Assembly (NCBI GenBank): GCA_045640565.1 | Contig: JAZUFG010000008.1 | Coordinates: 1 to 17,678, forward strand | Length of the DNA: 17,678 nt | Direction: 5' to 3' | DNA from: RGIG3159 sp045640565 | GTDB lineage: Bacteria > Bacillota > Clostridia > Oscillospirales > Oscillospiraceae | Shown: one piece after another, positions 1 to 7,526 of the stretch | Position numbering within the stretch: position 1 is the first letter of the stretch | Layout of the letters: every line of letters begins with the position of its first letter | Translations under genes and position numbers: made by a program | Notes under the pieces: generated by a model | What the model saw: the letters and a program-made list of their open reading frames with translations, nothing else | Told to the model about the DNA's origin: nothing | Database searches by the model: none

Positions 1-35
1 GACCGGGACCCCACAAGGTTTTGATATGCCTAATG

Positions 36-76
36 AAAAAAACGCGGCTGCCGAGAGAAAAAACTCTCGGCATCCG
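36..76 (-). terminator. Intrinsic terminator after rpoZ
   Basis: Read on the minus strand, a stem pairs positions 76-64 with 57-45 (core TGCCGAGAG/CTCTCGGCA, plus three outer C-G pairs beyond one A-G mismatch) around a six-T loop. It is followed two bases later by a run of seven T at 42-36. It lies about 20 bases past the rpoZ stop and most likely ends the cdaA-to-rpoZ transcript. Confidence 0.8.
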
Positions 77-97
77 TCTTTTATCCGAAACAGGATC

Positions 98-304
98 TTA
101 TTTCAGATACTCCGGCTTCAGGAAGGCAGAATACTTTCCGCTGTCGATATCACGGATCGCCAGCGTGACAGGCTTTTCCGTCAAGCTCTCGCCCTTCTCC
201 TCTGCCTCATCGGAAATCTCTCTTGCACGGCGAGCAATAGCATTGACCAGCAAATAGCGGCCATCAATGCGTTTCAATAATTCGGGTACGGGTGGGTATA
301 ACAT
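98..304 (-). CDS. rpoZ: DNA-directed RNA polymerase subunit omega
   Basis: The product is 68 aa, a normal length for short Firmicutes omega. The N-terminus MLYPPVPELL followed by the DGRYLLVNAIARRAREI block matches the conserved omega helix that clamps the beta-prime C-terminus. Omega helps assemble and stabilise RNA polymerase and in some species takes part in (p)ppGpp response. The start is supported by AGGAGG eight bases upstream of the ATG. It lies 22 bases after gmk on the same strand, which is the usual gmk-rpoZ order in Firmicutes, and is followed by a terminator, so it is the last gene of the operon. The coaBC and priA genes that follow rpoZ in many relatives are not seen here. Identification is by sequence pattern plus gene order and is considered firm. 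Confidence 0.95.
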   Translation of the reverse strand: MLYPPVPELLKRIDGRYLLVNAIARRAREISDEAEEKGESLTEKPVTLAIRDIDSGKYSAFLKPEYLK

Positions 305-326
305 ATCTCATTCCTCCTACGGTTTT

Positions 327-923
327 TTACTCAGTTGGGTTTTCCTGCTGGGATGTGCGGCAGCGCGCTGCGCGGATAATAGCCAGAAGCTGCTCAGCCG
401 CTTCTTCCTGCTTTCCGTTCTCGCTGACAATCACATAGTCATACTCCGGAATCTTCTGATACTCCCGGCGGGCAGCAGCAAGGCGGCCCAAAATTTTATC
501 TTCCGCCGTATCTCCTCTGCCCCGAAGTCTCCGCTCCAGTTCTTCAAAGGACGGTGCCTTAATAAAAACAGAAACAGCATCCGGCCTCTTGGCCTTCACC
601 TGCATGGCTCCCTGAACTTCAATATCCAGCAAGATATCATAGCCTAAATTACGGGCTTCGTCAATAGGCTTTGCAGGCGTGCCGTAATAGTTTCCCACAT
701 ATTCTGCGTGTTCCAGAAGTTCATCTTTTTCCACCATATCCAGAAATTCTTCCTTGGATATGAAGTAATAGCTGACACCGTCCACTTCCCCGGGGCGAAT
801 CTCCCGGGTCGTGGCAGACACGGAAAAGCGAAGACTGGGATAGTTTTCCATGACTTTTTTTACAATGGTACTCTTTCCCACGCCGGAAGGTCCCGACATA
901 ATGATCAATTGTCCTTTAGCCAT
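327..923 (-). CDS. gmk: Guanylate kinase
   Basis: The enzyme phosphorylates GMP to GDP with ATP, a step in purine nucleotide synthesis and recycling, in the cytoplasm. The product is 198 aa, close to the family norm of about 200. It starts MAKGQLIIMS, followed by the P-loop GPSGVGKST at residues 11-19. The GMP-binding region (SATTREIRPGEVDGVSYYF) and the lid (RLRGRGDTAEDKILGRL) are both recognisable. A longer reading frame begins at 962, but the ATG at 921-923 is preferred: GGAGG lies ten or so bases upstream, and family members start there. This start overlaps the remA stop by eight bases, which indicates tight translational coupling. Its neighbours remA (upstream) and rpoZ (downstream) form the conserved yicC-remA-gmk-rpoZ cluster. 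Confidence 0.96.
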   Translation of the reverse strand: MAKGQLIIMSGPSGVGKSTIVKKVMENYPSLRFSVSATTREIRPGEVDGVSYYFISKEEFLDMVEKDELLEHAEYVGNYYGTPAKPIDEARNLGYDILLDIEVQGAMQVKAKRPDAVSVFIKAPSFEELERRLRGRGDTAEDKILGRLAAARREYQKIPEYDYVIVSENGKQEEAAEQLLAIIRAARCRTSQQENPTE

Positions 924-1173
924 TTTCTTTTCCCTCCTCGCCATCCTTACAGCGGGCTGCAACCGTTTCCGGAGAAAGTGCGGAAAGAATCACATGGTCC
1001 GTATCCATCAGGAGCACAGACTGCGTCTTTCTTCCGTAACTGGCATCAATACACATGCCGCGCTCCTTAGCCTCCTGGATCAGCCGCTTGATGGGAGCGC
1101 TGTCGGGACTGATAACTGTCAGCAAATGATCCGAAGAAACCAGGCTCCCAAAACCGATATTGATCAACTTCAT
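916..1173 (-). CDS. remA: RemA-family extracellular matrix regulator (DUF370)
   Basis: This is an 85-aa protein with the typical opening MKLINIGFGSLVSSDHLL and the block GMCIDASYGRKTQSVLLMD that define the DUF370/RemA family. In Bacillus subtilis RemA is a ring-forming DNA-binding protein that activates biofilm matrix operons and osmoprotection genes. Whether it has that role here is inference. A GAGGAAGG ribosome site lies just upstream of the ATG. It sits 24 bases after yicC and overlaps the start of gmk by eight bases. The same order occurs widely in Firmicutes, including species without the B. subtilis matrix operon, so its target set in this organism is unknown. The C-terminal tail after SPETVAARC is charged and probably disordered. 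Confidence 0.92.
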   Translation of the reverse strand: MKLINIGFGSLVSSDHLLTVISPDSAPIKRLIQEAKERGMCIDASYGRKTQSVLLMDTDHVILSALSPETVAARCKDGEEGKENG

Positions 1174-1197
1174 GGAATTCCTTCCTCACAAAAAACT

Positions 1198-2076
1198 CTA
1201 CTCGATATTCTGGACCTGCTCGCGAATCTTTTCCAATTCAGCCTTAATGGCAACCACATGGCGAGCCTGTTCCAGATCGTTTCCTTTGGAACCAATGGTA
1301 TTGGATTCCCGGTTCATCTCCTGAAGCAGAAAATCCAGTTTTCTTCCGATGGGGCCCCCCGCCGTGAGCATTTGGTCCATCTGCGCAAAGTGGCTGCGAA
1401 GGCGTACCGTCTCTTCGTCAACAGCAATCTTATCCGCATAGATGGCAGCCTCCTGAAGAATCCGCCCCTCATCAATCTGCGTGGAAGCAAGGACCTCCTG
1501 CATTTTTTCCGCCAGTCTGGCCCGATAATTCTCCAAAGTAACAGGACTGCGCTTCTCTACCTCGGCAACAAAATCAAGGATGGTAACGGCCCGATTCCGA
1601 AGATCCTGCTCCATGGCCTCGCCCTCTTTTGCACGCATGGAACTGTGCTTCTCAAGGGCGGCATCCAAAACCTTCAAAAGCTGGCTTTGGGCCTCATCCT
1701 CATCCATCTCTTCCCGCTCGATAGAAAAGACATCCGGCAAAGAAGTCACGGAAGAGACCGATATATCGTCCTTCACTCCATAATCGGCCACAAGGCTTTT
1801 CATGGCCTTCAGATAGCTTTCTACCACAGAACGGTTCAGTGTGACCTCAACATCCTCGCCTTCCTGATTCCGTACTGTAACGAAAACATCAACCTTGCCA
1901 CGGCTGATCGCATCCTTGATCTTTTTTTTCACTGCATCCTCTGCATAGCTAAAGGCCCTGGGCAGCTTTACACTGCAGTCCAAATAGCGATTATTCACAG
2001 AGCGGAGCTCCACCGTGATTTCCCGGTTTCCGAAAAGCTCCGAAGCGCGGCCATAGCCGGTCATGCTGTAAATCAT
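1198..2076 (-). CDS. YicC/YloC-family endoribonuclease
   Basis: The product is 292 aa, the usual length. The N-terminal YicC-like domain begins MIYSMTGYGRAS and carries ITVELRSVNNRYLD, which are strongly conserved family signatures. The C-terminal DUF1732 region contains GRILQEAAIYADKIAVDEETVRLRSH and the terminal motif DFLLQEMNRESNTIGSK. E. coli YicC and B. subtilis YloC act as RNases, and YicC has been tied to decay of the small RNA RyhB. The exact substrates here are not known. The ATG overlaps the stop of the upstream RseC-like gene by four bases (ATGA), so the two are co-translated. It is followed 24 bases later by remA. Assignment to the family is firm; the nuclease role comes from the family. 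Confidence 0.94.
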   Translation of the reverse strand: MIYSMTGYGRASELFGNREITVELRSVNNRYLDCSVKLPRAFSYAEDAVKKKIKDAISRGKVDVFVTVRNQEGEDVEVTLNRSVVESYLKAMKSLVADYGVKDDISVSSVTSLPDVFSIEREEMDEDEAQSQLLKVLDAALEKHSSMRAKEGEAMEQDLRNRAVTILDFVAEVEKRSPVTLENYRARLAEKMQEVLASTQIDEGRILQEAAIYADKIAVDEETVRLRSHFAQMDQMLTAGGPIGRKLDFLLQEMNRESNTIGSKGNDLEQARHVVAIKAELEKIREQVQNIE

Positions 2077-2477
2077 AGTTCCTCCAAGCCGATGATCCGG
2101 CTTTGTAATTTTTTCATTGAAAGCTTTTTTTCACTCAAAACCACCAGGCCGACTCCCAAAAGAAAGCCGATGAAACCCAGGAGGCCGGGGCGCCATAAAA
2201 GAAGACACCCAAGGGCATAACCCGCAAAGAAAGAAAGAATCGGAAGAAAATAGACCAGAACGGCGGCACCCAAAACAGCTCCGGAATCGGATTCTAAAAG
2301 GACCCGATCCCCCACTTTTGCCGCTATCCCGTTCACTGCTTTCACCGTCAGCTCCTGCTGAAAGGACGCACAGCCTCCGCAATGGGAACAGTCCCCACTG
2401 CAGGCGGATTTCCTAATTACCTGCACAAGCGCAAATCCGTCCTCACAGACCTCTTTCACAACGCCGGTTTTCTGCAT
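2073..2477 (-). CDS. RseC/MucC-like membrane protein
   Basis: The product is 134 aa. The N-terminus MQKTGVVKEVCEDGFALV and the four-cysteine cluster CSGDCSHCGGC (spacing C-x3-C-x2-C-x2-C, residues about 26-36) match the SoxR-reducing / positive regulator of sigma-E family (RseC/MucC). Two hydrophobic helices follow (AVLGAAVLVYFLPILSFFAG and the next segment), with a short C-terminal tail. In proteobacteria RseC is linked to envelope stress and, through the related RsxC operon, to electron transfer. In Clostridia the role is unclear, and a metal- or cluster-binding redox function is only suggested by the cysteines. The start lies two bases past the cdaR stop, and its stop overlaps the yicC start. 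It is therefore embedded in the c-di-AMP operon. Confidence 0.85.
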   Translation of the reverse strand: MQKTGVVKEVCEDGFALVQVIRKSACSGDCSHCGGCASFQQELTVKAVNGIAAKVGDRVLLESDSGAVLGAAVLVYFLPILSFFAGYALGCLLLWRPGLLGFIGFLLGVGLVVLSEKKLSMKKLQSRIIGLEEL

Positions 2478-2479
2478 GT

Positions 2480-3766
2480 TCAGCTAACCTTCCCCGGATC
2501 TTCAAGCCTTTCTTCCAAAGAGTCCTGATACTCCTCTTCCGTCATGAGTTTATAAGAAACCGTATAGGAGCCGAGAACTCCACAGTCATTTGCCGCGGAA
2601 TCCACAAACACGCGGACATTGGAGCAGGTGTAATTGCCGGATTTTCCGGTATTGTCCGAAATATCCGCCACCATGCGAATATTACCCACCGCCAACTGGT
2701 TCACAGAGGCAGCCGGACCCCGGACCGTCACGGAAACGGAGTTCGTCACACTCTCGGCTACATAACCGTTCGGCTCATTGGCAAAGCTGATGTCAGAAAC
2801 CTGGATCGTCTTTTCACTGAGACCTACCAGGGTAATGGCAATATCTGCAGATATCTCTCCGGACTCGCTGCGAACGCCATTCGGGAGGATAATCGGCCTG
2901 TTGATCGTGCGATCTCCGTCAATGGCAGCAAGACCGATCGTTTCTATAATGACCTTATTCATGTCATTCAGGATCGCTTCTTCGCCGGAAATTGTAATAA
3001 ACGCGGGCGAAATCTCCCACATCACATTGGCTTCGCTTGCTCCGCCTCCGGGCTCTATCGCAATCGCCAGAGGAATCTGCTTTGTGAAACGGACTTTCGT
3101 CGTAACACCGACTGTGTCTGCATCCACCGTGAGCCCGGTCATATCCGTTTCTTCTCCGCCCTCATTCATAAGCGTGTAAGAGGACTCCCGGGTGAAGCCG
3201 GCGCTGATGTTTTCATCGTCAACGACGATCACAGCCTTGGAAACAGGAGCAACCCTGGCAGCTGTTCCCGTTACGGAAATGGAATTCACCGTGGGCAGGC
3301 AGGACTCCAGAAGATAGTCTTCTGCAAGGGTGCCCTTCCAAAGGACCTTTACGGGGACCTCCTTTTTCACCAGTTCTTCCACGGTAAAGGTAATGCTGGA
3401 AAGGCTCCTGCTTTCTACCGTCAAAGAGGACGCCTGAATGGAGTTCGGATAGGTAATCGTGTAGCTGCGGGTAAATTCATCCGCTGCCTGGATCTTGGAA
3501 ACATCAACCGAAATGGTGATGTTATTGCTGTCTAAAGAAGTCACCACGCTGCGTTTTCCGGTAATGCGGAGGGTCACGGCGCTGTCACGGCCGGAGGTAA
3601 TCGTTAAATTCCTGTCCCGAAGCGTTTCCTCACCTACAAAAGTCACGGGAATATTCTCAATGACCTCCGTGGAGTTCTGGCTGACAGCAGTAACCACATA
3701 AGACCACAGCAAAACGGAAACGAGGAGCGAAAGGAGAACCGTCATCCAAGTTCTTTTCTTATCCAT
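2480..3766 (-). CDS. cdaR: CdaR (YbbR-domain) regulator of diadenylate cyclase
   Basis: CdaR binds the membrane cyclase CdaA and adjusts c-di-AMP production from the extracytoplasmic side. The chosen start is MDKKRTWMTVLL at 3766, giving 428 aa. It is preceded by AAAAGGAGGAAAGCG and overlaps the cdaA stop by eight bases. The frame is open upstream to 3859, but that part lies inside cdaA and is very basic, so it is rejected. One N-terminal transmembrane helix (TVLLSLLVSVLLWSYVVTA) is followed by about four YbbR beta-rich repeats, visible from recurring patterns such as IPVTFVGEE, VPVKVLWKG, IPLAIAIEP and KTIQVSDISF. The charged tail EERLEDPGKVS ends the protein. The cdaA-cdaR pairing is standard in Firmicutes, although glmM, which often follows, is absent here. 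Confidence 0.92.
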   Translation of the reverse strand: MDKKRTWMTVLLSLLVSVLLWSYVVTAVSQNSTEVIENIPVTFVGEETLRDRNLTITSGRDSAVTLRITGKRSVVTSLDSNNITISVDVSKIQAADEFTRSYTITYPNSIQASSLTVESRSLSSITFTVEELVKKEVPVKVLWKGTLAEDYLLESCLPTVNSISVTGTAARVAPVSKAVIVVDDENISAGFTRESSYTLMNEGGEETDMTGLTVDADTVGVTTKVRFTKQIPLAIAIEPGGGASEANVMWEISPAFITISGEEAILNDMNKVIIETIGLAAIDGDRTINRPIILPNGVRSESGEISADIAITLVGLSEKTIQVSDISFANEPNGYVAESVTNSVSVTVRGPAASVNQLAVGNIRMVADISDNTGKSGNYTCSNVRVFVDSAANDCGVLGSYTVSYKLMTEEEYQDSLEERLEDPGKVS

Positions 3767-4670
3767 CGCTTTCCTCCTTTTCCTCTTTGATCTGCTGCGC
3801 CCCTTTCCCCTGTTTTTTCTGAGGGCGCAGCTTTTCAAAGGCTTCCGAGAACTTTGCAAAAGTATCTTCTTTTTCGATTTCCTCTTCCCGGAGTTCAGAG
3901 ATCAGCAACAGACGAAGGGTCTCCGGAGATAGACCACGCTTGAGCATACCTCCCACTGCTACGGAAATAACACCCGTTTCTTCAGAAACGATAACCACTA
4001 CCGCATCTGTGGCTTCACTCATTCCGATACCCGCACGATGCCGGGTTCCCAGGTCGGAGCTGATGGAAGTGCTCTCCGACAACGGAAGAACACAACCGGC
4101 TGCGGCAATCCTGCTGCCGCGGATAATCACCGCGCCGTCATGCAGGCTGGCCTTTGTGAAGAAAAGATTCCGGAGGAGCTCTGTGGAAACTTCCGCATCC
4201 ACGACCGTTCCGCTGGCAAAAAATTCATCCAGCATATAGTCCCGTTCAAAAACCAGGAGAACACCGGTTTTTTCCTTGGACATGATCTCGCAGGCAGCCA
4301 CCACTTTATTGATCGCCTGCTGATTGATGGAGATGGTGTCCTTCTGGGAGAGAATATGGAGAGATCTGGATCCGACCCGTTCCAGGAGCTTCCGGAGCTC
4401 AGGCTGGAAGACGATGATCAGGGCAATGAAACCAACCTCCAAAATTTTACTGAGAAGGAAGTTTGTCATCCGAAGCTTGACGAGATCCGTCACCCAGGTA
4501 ATCAGCAAAAGCAATGCGACCGCTACGGCAATTCGCATGGCGGAGGTAGAACGAATTCTGGTGAAGATCACATAAAAGAGAACAGCTACCAGAAGAATAT
4601 CCAAAATATCCATAATCCCAATGGATCTTAACAGGGATGTAAAGTTGGAAAAGAATGCAGAAAATGCCAT
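3759..4670 (-). CDS. cdaA: Membrane diadenylate cyclase CdaA
   Basis: The enzyme condenses two ATP into c-di-AMP, the second messenger that controls potassium and osmolyte uptake and cell wall balance. The product is 303 aa. Three N-terminal transmembrane helices (about residues 21-63) precede the DAC domain. The catalytic DGA motif is at 178-180 (LHDGAVIIRG) and the RHR motif at 210-212 (LGTRHRAGIG), so it should be active. The C-terminus after residue 260 is charged and rich in K and E. The ATG at 4668-4670 is preferred over the in-frame GTG at 4682 because AGGTG lies nine bases upstream of it. It is the first gene of the operon and overlaps cdaR by eight bases. Confidence 0.95.
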   Translation of the reverse strand: MAFSAFFSNFTSLLRSIGIMDILDILLVAVLFYVIFTRIRSTSAMRIAVAVALLLLITWVTDLVKLRMTNFLLSKILEVGFIALIIVFQPELRKLLERVGSRSLHILSQKDTISINQQAINKVVAACEIMSKEKTGVLLVFERDYMLDEFFASGTVVDAEVSTELLRNLFFTKASLHDGAVIIRGSRIAAAGCVLPLSESTSISSDLGTRHRAGIGMSEATDAVVVIVSEETGVISVAVGGMLKRGLSPETLRLLLISELREEEIEKEDTFAKFSEAFEKLRPQKKQGKGAQQIKEEKEESDG

Positions 4671-4728
4671 AATTGCGGTCACCTGCCTTTCAGATTTGGC
4701 TAACAGCTTTAAGCGGTTATACAGGGAT

Positions 4729-4757
4729 ATTGTATATCACATGTCTGAGGATTGCAA
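4729..4757 (-). promoter_or_regulatory. Promoter of the cdaA operon
   Basis: On the minus strand, TTGCAA at 4757-4752 and TACAAT at 4734-4729 are separated by exactly 17 bases. That places transcription start about 50 bases before the cdaA ATG. It lies back to back with the divergent CHR-transporter promoter in the 192-base gap. No riboswitch or clear operator was recognised. Confidence 0.65.
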
Positions 4758-4789
4758 GGGCTTTTCCCTGAAAAAACTGCCAAAGTGAA

Positions 4790-4818
4790 TTGACTTTCTT
4801 CCACTATAATTCTATAAT
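4790..4818 (+). promoter_or_regulatory. Promoter of the CHR-TSUP operon
   Basis: TTGACT at 4790-4795 and a perfect TATAAT at 4813-4818 are separated by 17 bases. A second AT-rich TATAAT-like site lies inside the spacer. Start of transcription is expected near 4825, leaving a leader of under 40 bases, too short for a riboswitch. Confidence 0.8.
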
Positions 4819-4862
4819 TTACCCGTAGATTTTTTTACTTTCCCACAAGAAAGGGCGCACCC

Positions 4863-5465
4863 ATGATTTATTTAAAACTATATTGGGAGTTTTTCAAGGC
4901 CGGCCTCTTTGCTATTGGAGGCGGAATGGCCACACTCCCCTTTTTAAAAGATATCGGTCTGAAAACCGGCTGGTTTACGACAGGTCAATTGGCAGACATG
5001 GTGGCTATCTCCGAATCCACCCCCGGCCCGATCGGCGTAAACATGGCCACTTATGTAGGCTATACCGTTGGCCGGCAGGCAGTCCCCGGCCTGGCAGGTT
5101 CCCTTTTAGGTTCCCTGATCGCCACCTTGGGGCTCATCACTCCCTGCACGATCATTATCCTCATCATTGCCCGGGTCCTCTATTCCTTCCGGAATAACCG
5201 AACCGTTGAGTCCGCCTTTTATGGGCTTCGTCCTGCTTCTGCTGCCCTGATCTGCTCTGCTCTTCTCTCCCTGATTTCCATTGCCCTTCTGAACACAGAG
5301 CTTTTCCGGCAGACCGGTGTGTTCTGGGATCTGATCAGCCTGAAATCCTTGATCCTTGCAGCCGTTCTGATCATCCTGACCCGTTGGGTGAAGGTCACCA
5401 AAGGTCTTCATCCTCTTTGGTTTATTCTTTTCTCTGCAGTCGTGGGAATTGTTTTCCAATTCTGA
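4863..5465 (+). CDS. Short-chain CHR-family transporter (chromate-type), unpaired
   Basis: The product is 200 aa, a single CHR domain. Conserved motifs are FFKAGLFAIGGGMATLPFL near the N-terminus and ISESTPGPIGVNMATYVGY at about residues 49-67. About five to six hydrophobic segments follow. CHR proteins move chromate or other oxyanions across the membrane; for short Firmicutes members the natural substrate is often not known. Short forms normally occur as two adjacent genes whose products pair. Here no second CHR gene is present, and the next gene, 15 bases later, encodes a TSUP exporter. The ATG is preceded only by a weak AAGGG site. A role in export of sulfur or other oxyanions together with the TSUP partner is inference. 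Confidence 0.88.
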   Translation: MIYLKLYWEFFKAGLFAIGGGMATLPFLKDIGLKTGWFTTGQLADMVAISESTPGPIGVNMATYVGYTVGRQAVPGLAGSLLGSLIATLGLITPCTIIILIIARVLYSFRNNRTVESAFYGLRPASAALICSALLSLISIALLNTELFRQTGVFWDLISLKSLILAAVLIILTRWVKVTKGLHPLWFILFSAVVGIVFQF

Positions 5466-5480
5466 TTCATCGGAGGCAAT

Positions 5481-6251
5481 ATGGGATTTGCTGATTTAAG
5501 CGTGAAGATGATCCTCATTGTGGCCGTGGGCATCTTTCTGGGTTCTTTCATGGATGCCATTGCCGGAGGCGGAGGAATCATTACCCTCCCTACCTACCTT
5601 CTGGCCGGGCTCCCCGTCCATTTTGCTCTGGGCACCAACAAGCTTTCAGCCGGCATCGGCACCTTTTTCTCCACCGGCCGCTACATTAAAAACGGATATG
5701 TGGACTGGGTCCTGGGTATTCCCTCCATTCTCCTGGCTCTTGCGGGCTCTGCCTTCGGAACGAAATTACAGCTGATGCTTCCGGAGCGTTACCTTCAGTT
5801 CCTGCTTCTTCTTGTTCTGCCTGTGGTCGCCATTGTAACGCTCCGGCAAAAAAGCTTTCCGGAAACGGACGGAGATATTCCCCGGGGAAAACAAATTGCC
5901 ATTGTCTGCGCAGCCTCCCTGGTTATCGGCGCCTATGACGGTTTTTACGGTCCCGGAACCGGCACCTTCCTTCTTCTCATTTTCTGCAATCTGGCAAAAA
6001 TGAATGTACGCACCGCCGGCGGCAACATGAAGATCGTCAATCTCAGCTCCAATATCGGAGCTTTGGTCACTTCCGTCCTCTCCGGAAAGGTCTTCTTCGC
6101 TTTAGGTTTCATCGGTGCTGTCTTCTCCATTGCCGGCCATTCACTCGGTTCCAAGCTGGCCATCAAAAACGGCTCCAAAATCGTGAAACCCGCCGTCGTT
6201 GTGGCGCTGATTCTTCTTACTGTCAAAGTCATCAGCGGATTATTCTCTTAA
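5481..6251 (+). CDS. TSUP-family (TauE/SafE) anion exporter
   Basis: The product is 256 aa, typical of the sulfite/organosulfonate exporter family. The internal duplication is visible: the N-terminal copy carries GSFMDAIAGGGGIITLPTYL and ALGTNKLSAGIGT, and the C-terminal copy carries GAYDGFYGPGTGTFLLL and NVRTAGGNMKIVNLSSN. Seven to eight membrane segments are expected. Family members export sulfite, sulfoacetate, taurine-derived sulfonates or related anions; the substrate here cannot be read from sequence. GGAGG lies five bases before the ATG. It is co-transcribed with the CHR transporter 15 bases upstream and ends at a strong terminator, so the two form a complete bicistronic anion-transport operon. 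Confidence 0.92.
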   Translation: MGFADLSVKMILIVAVGIFLGSFMDAIAGGGGIITLPTYLLAGLPVHFALGTNKLSAGIGTFFSTGRYIKNGYVDWVLGIPSILLALAGSAFGTKLQLMLPERYLQFLLLLVLPVVAIVTLRQKSFPETDGDIPRGKQIAIVCAASLVIGAYDGFYGPGTGTFLLLIFCNLAKMNVRTAGGNMKIVNLSSNIGALVTSVLSGKVFFALGFIGAVFSIAGHSLGSKLAIKNGSKIVKPAVVVALILLTVKVISGLFS

Positions 6252-6260
6252 CTGCAAAAG

Positions 6261-6308
6261 AAACTGCCAATGAGCACGCCTTCGGAAGGCTGCTCATTGG
6301 CAGTTTTT
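6261..6308 (+). terminator. Terminator after the TSUP gene
   Basis: A long stem pairs AAACTGCCAATGAGCA (6261-6276) with TGCTCATTGGCAGTTT (6291-6306). The inner GCCTTCGGAAGGC is also self-complementary, with one bulged C, and a T run follows. It lies between convergent genes. The minus-strand side has only a broken T run, so it is mainly a plus-strand terminator but may also stop the amidohydrolase transcript ending at 6333. Confidence 0.92.
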
Positions 6309-6332
6309 TATGGGTATTATCCGTTTTGGGTC

Positions 6333-7526
6333 CTACCCTTCCCCATTCAGGTAGTCGATGGCATATCCCGCATAGATGGCGGCGCCGACGAAGAGGCAAT
6401 CTTCATCCACCTCAAAGTCACCGTTGTGGTGGGGCAGGCAGGTTCCCGGTCTTTCCGGATTTCCGGAGCCCACATAGGCATAGCATCCCGGAACACCCAG
6501 AATGAAATCCGCCATATCATCTGCTCCCAAGGAGGGAGTGCGGGAAGTGATAACCTTTTCCAGACCGAAAAGCCCTATCGCCGTCTTCTGAACCTCTTCA
6601 CAGCAGGAGGCATCGTTAATCAGCGGCGAAGCATAATCCCGGATCTCCACCTCTGCCGTTCCGCCGTAAATGGCAGCAGTATTCTCGGCAAGGGCTGTGA
6701 GCTCGGCTTTCACCTGCTCCCGCTGTTCCGGCTTGAAAGCGCGGATCGTCCCCTCCAGGATTGCCTCATGGGGAACCACATTATAGACGCTTCCGGAGGC
6801 AAGCTTCCCAAAGCCAATCAAGACATTGTCCATGGGGCTGATGCGCCGTGTAATCAAGGCCTGGGAACCTACGACGATCTGGCTTGCAATATAGAGAGCA
6901 TCCACGCCATCCTGGGGAGTGGAAATGTGGGACCCGACACCGTGTACCGTAATACGAACATAATCGCAGCTTGCATTGCAGGCACCCGGCACGACGGCAA
7001 TCGTCCCCGTCCGAAGATTGGAAGCCACATGAATACCGAAGCAGCGATCAGCACCGGTAAGGACACCTTCACGGATCACCGCACGGGCGCCGTAGCCCAC
7101 CTCCTCAGCCGGCTGAAAAACGAAGCGAACACTCCCGCCAAAGCTTTCCTTATGCTCGGCAAGGTATTTTGCCGCACCTAACAGGGATGCGGTATGGGCA
7201 TCATGGCCGCAGGCATGCATTTTCCCCGGGTTTTCGCTTCTGCAGGGAATATCTGCCGTCTCCTGAATGGGAAGCGCGTCCGTATCGGCACGGAGGACAA
7301 TCGTCTTCTTGCCCTCTAAATTGCCTTTTAATTCCGCAGCGATCCCGGTTCTCCCGACACGGGAATGTGGGATTCCCAAAGCATCCAACTCCCGCTCGAT
7401 TTTTTTCTGGGTCTCAAATTCCTCCCGGGCAATTTCGGGATGGCGGTGAAGCCAACGGCGCTGCTCCAAAAGATAGCTGCCGTCTTTTTTTATCTGTGCA
7501 AGCAGCGCATCATATGCCGTGCTCAT
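6333..7526 (-). CDS. M20-family amidohydrolase (N-acyl-amino-acid deacylase type)
   Basis: The product is 397 aa, typical of the M20D aminoacylase/hippurate hydrolase group, di-metal enzymes that release amino acids from N-acyl forms. Metal ligands are visible: HACGHD at residues 104-109, the EE pair at 141-142, H166 (GIHVA) and HH near 366-367 (LPHHNGDF). The dimerisation lid contains RITVHGVGSHISTPQDGVDA. There is no signal peptide, so it acts in the cytoplasm. Its ATG overlaps the metQ stop by four bases (ATGA), making it the last gene of the metNIQ operon. The context suggests it deacylates an imported N-acyl-methionine or a similar conjugate, but other acyl amino acids are possible. Confidence 0.9.
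   Translation of the reverse strand: MSTAYDALLAQIKKDGSYLLEQRRWLHRHPEIAREEFETQKKIERELDALGIPHSRVGRTGIAAELKGNLEGKKTIVLRADTDALPIQETADIPCRSENPGKMHACGHDAHTASLLGAAKYLAEHKESFGGSVRFVFQPAEEVGYGARAVIREGVLTGADRCFGIHVASNLRTGTIAVVPGACNASCDYVRITVHGVGSHISTPQDGVDALYIASQIVVGSQALITRRISPMDNVLIGFGKLASGSVYNVVPHEAILEGTIRAFKPEQREQVKAELTALAENTAAIYGGTAEVEIRDYASPLINDASCCEEVQKTAIGLFGLEKVITSRTPSLGADDMADFILGVPGCYAYVGSGNPERPGTCLPHHNGDFEVDEDCLFVGAAIYAGYAIDYLNGEG

Noticed and set aside
850..2220. Plus-strand frame of 456 codons opposite yicC and remA
   Set aside because: It is antisense to four recognisable genes, has no family resemblance and no start signals. Such long shadows are expected from codon bias.
3767..3859. 31-residue N-terminal extension of CdaR
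   Set aside because: It lies inside cdaA, is almost entirely Arg/Lys/Ser, and the internal ATG has an ideal ribosome site and begins a normal membrane anchor.
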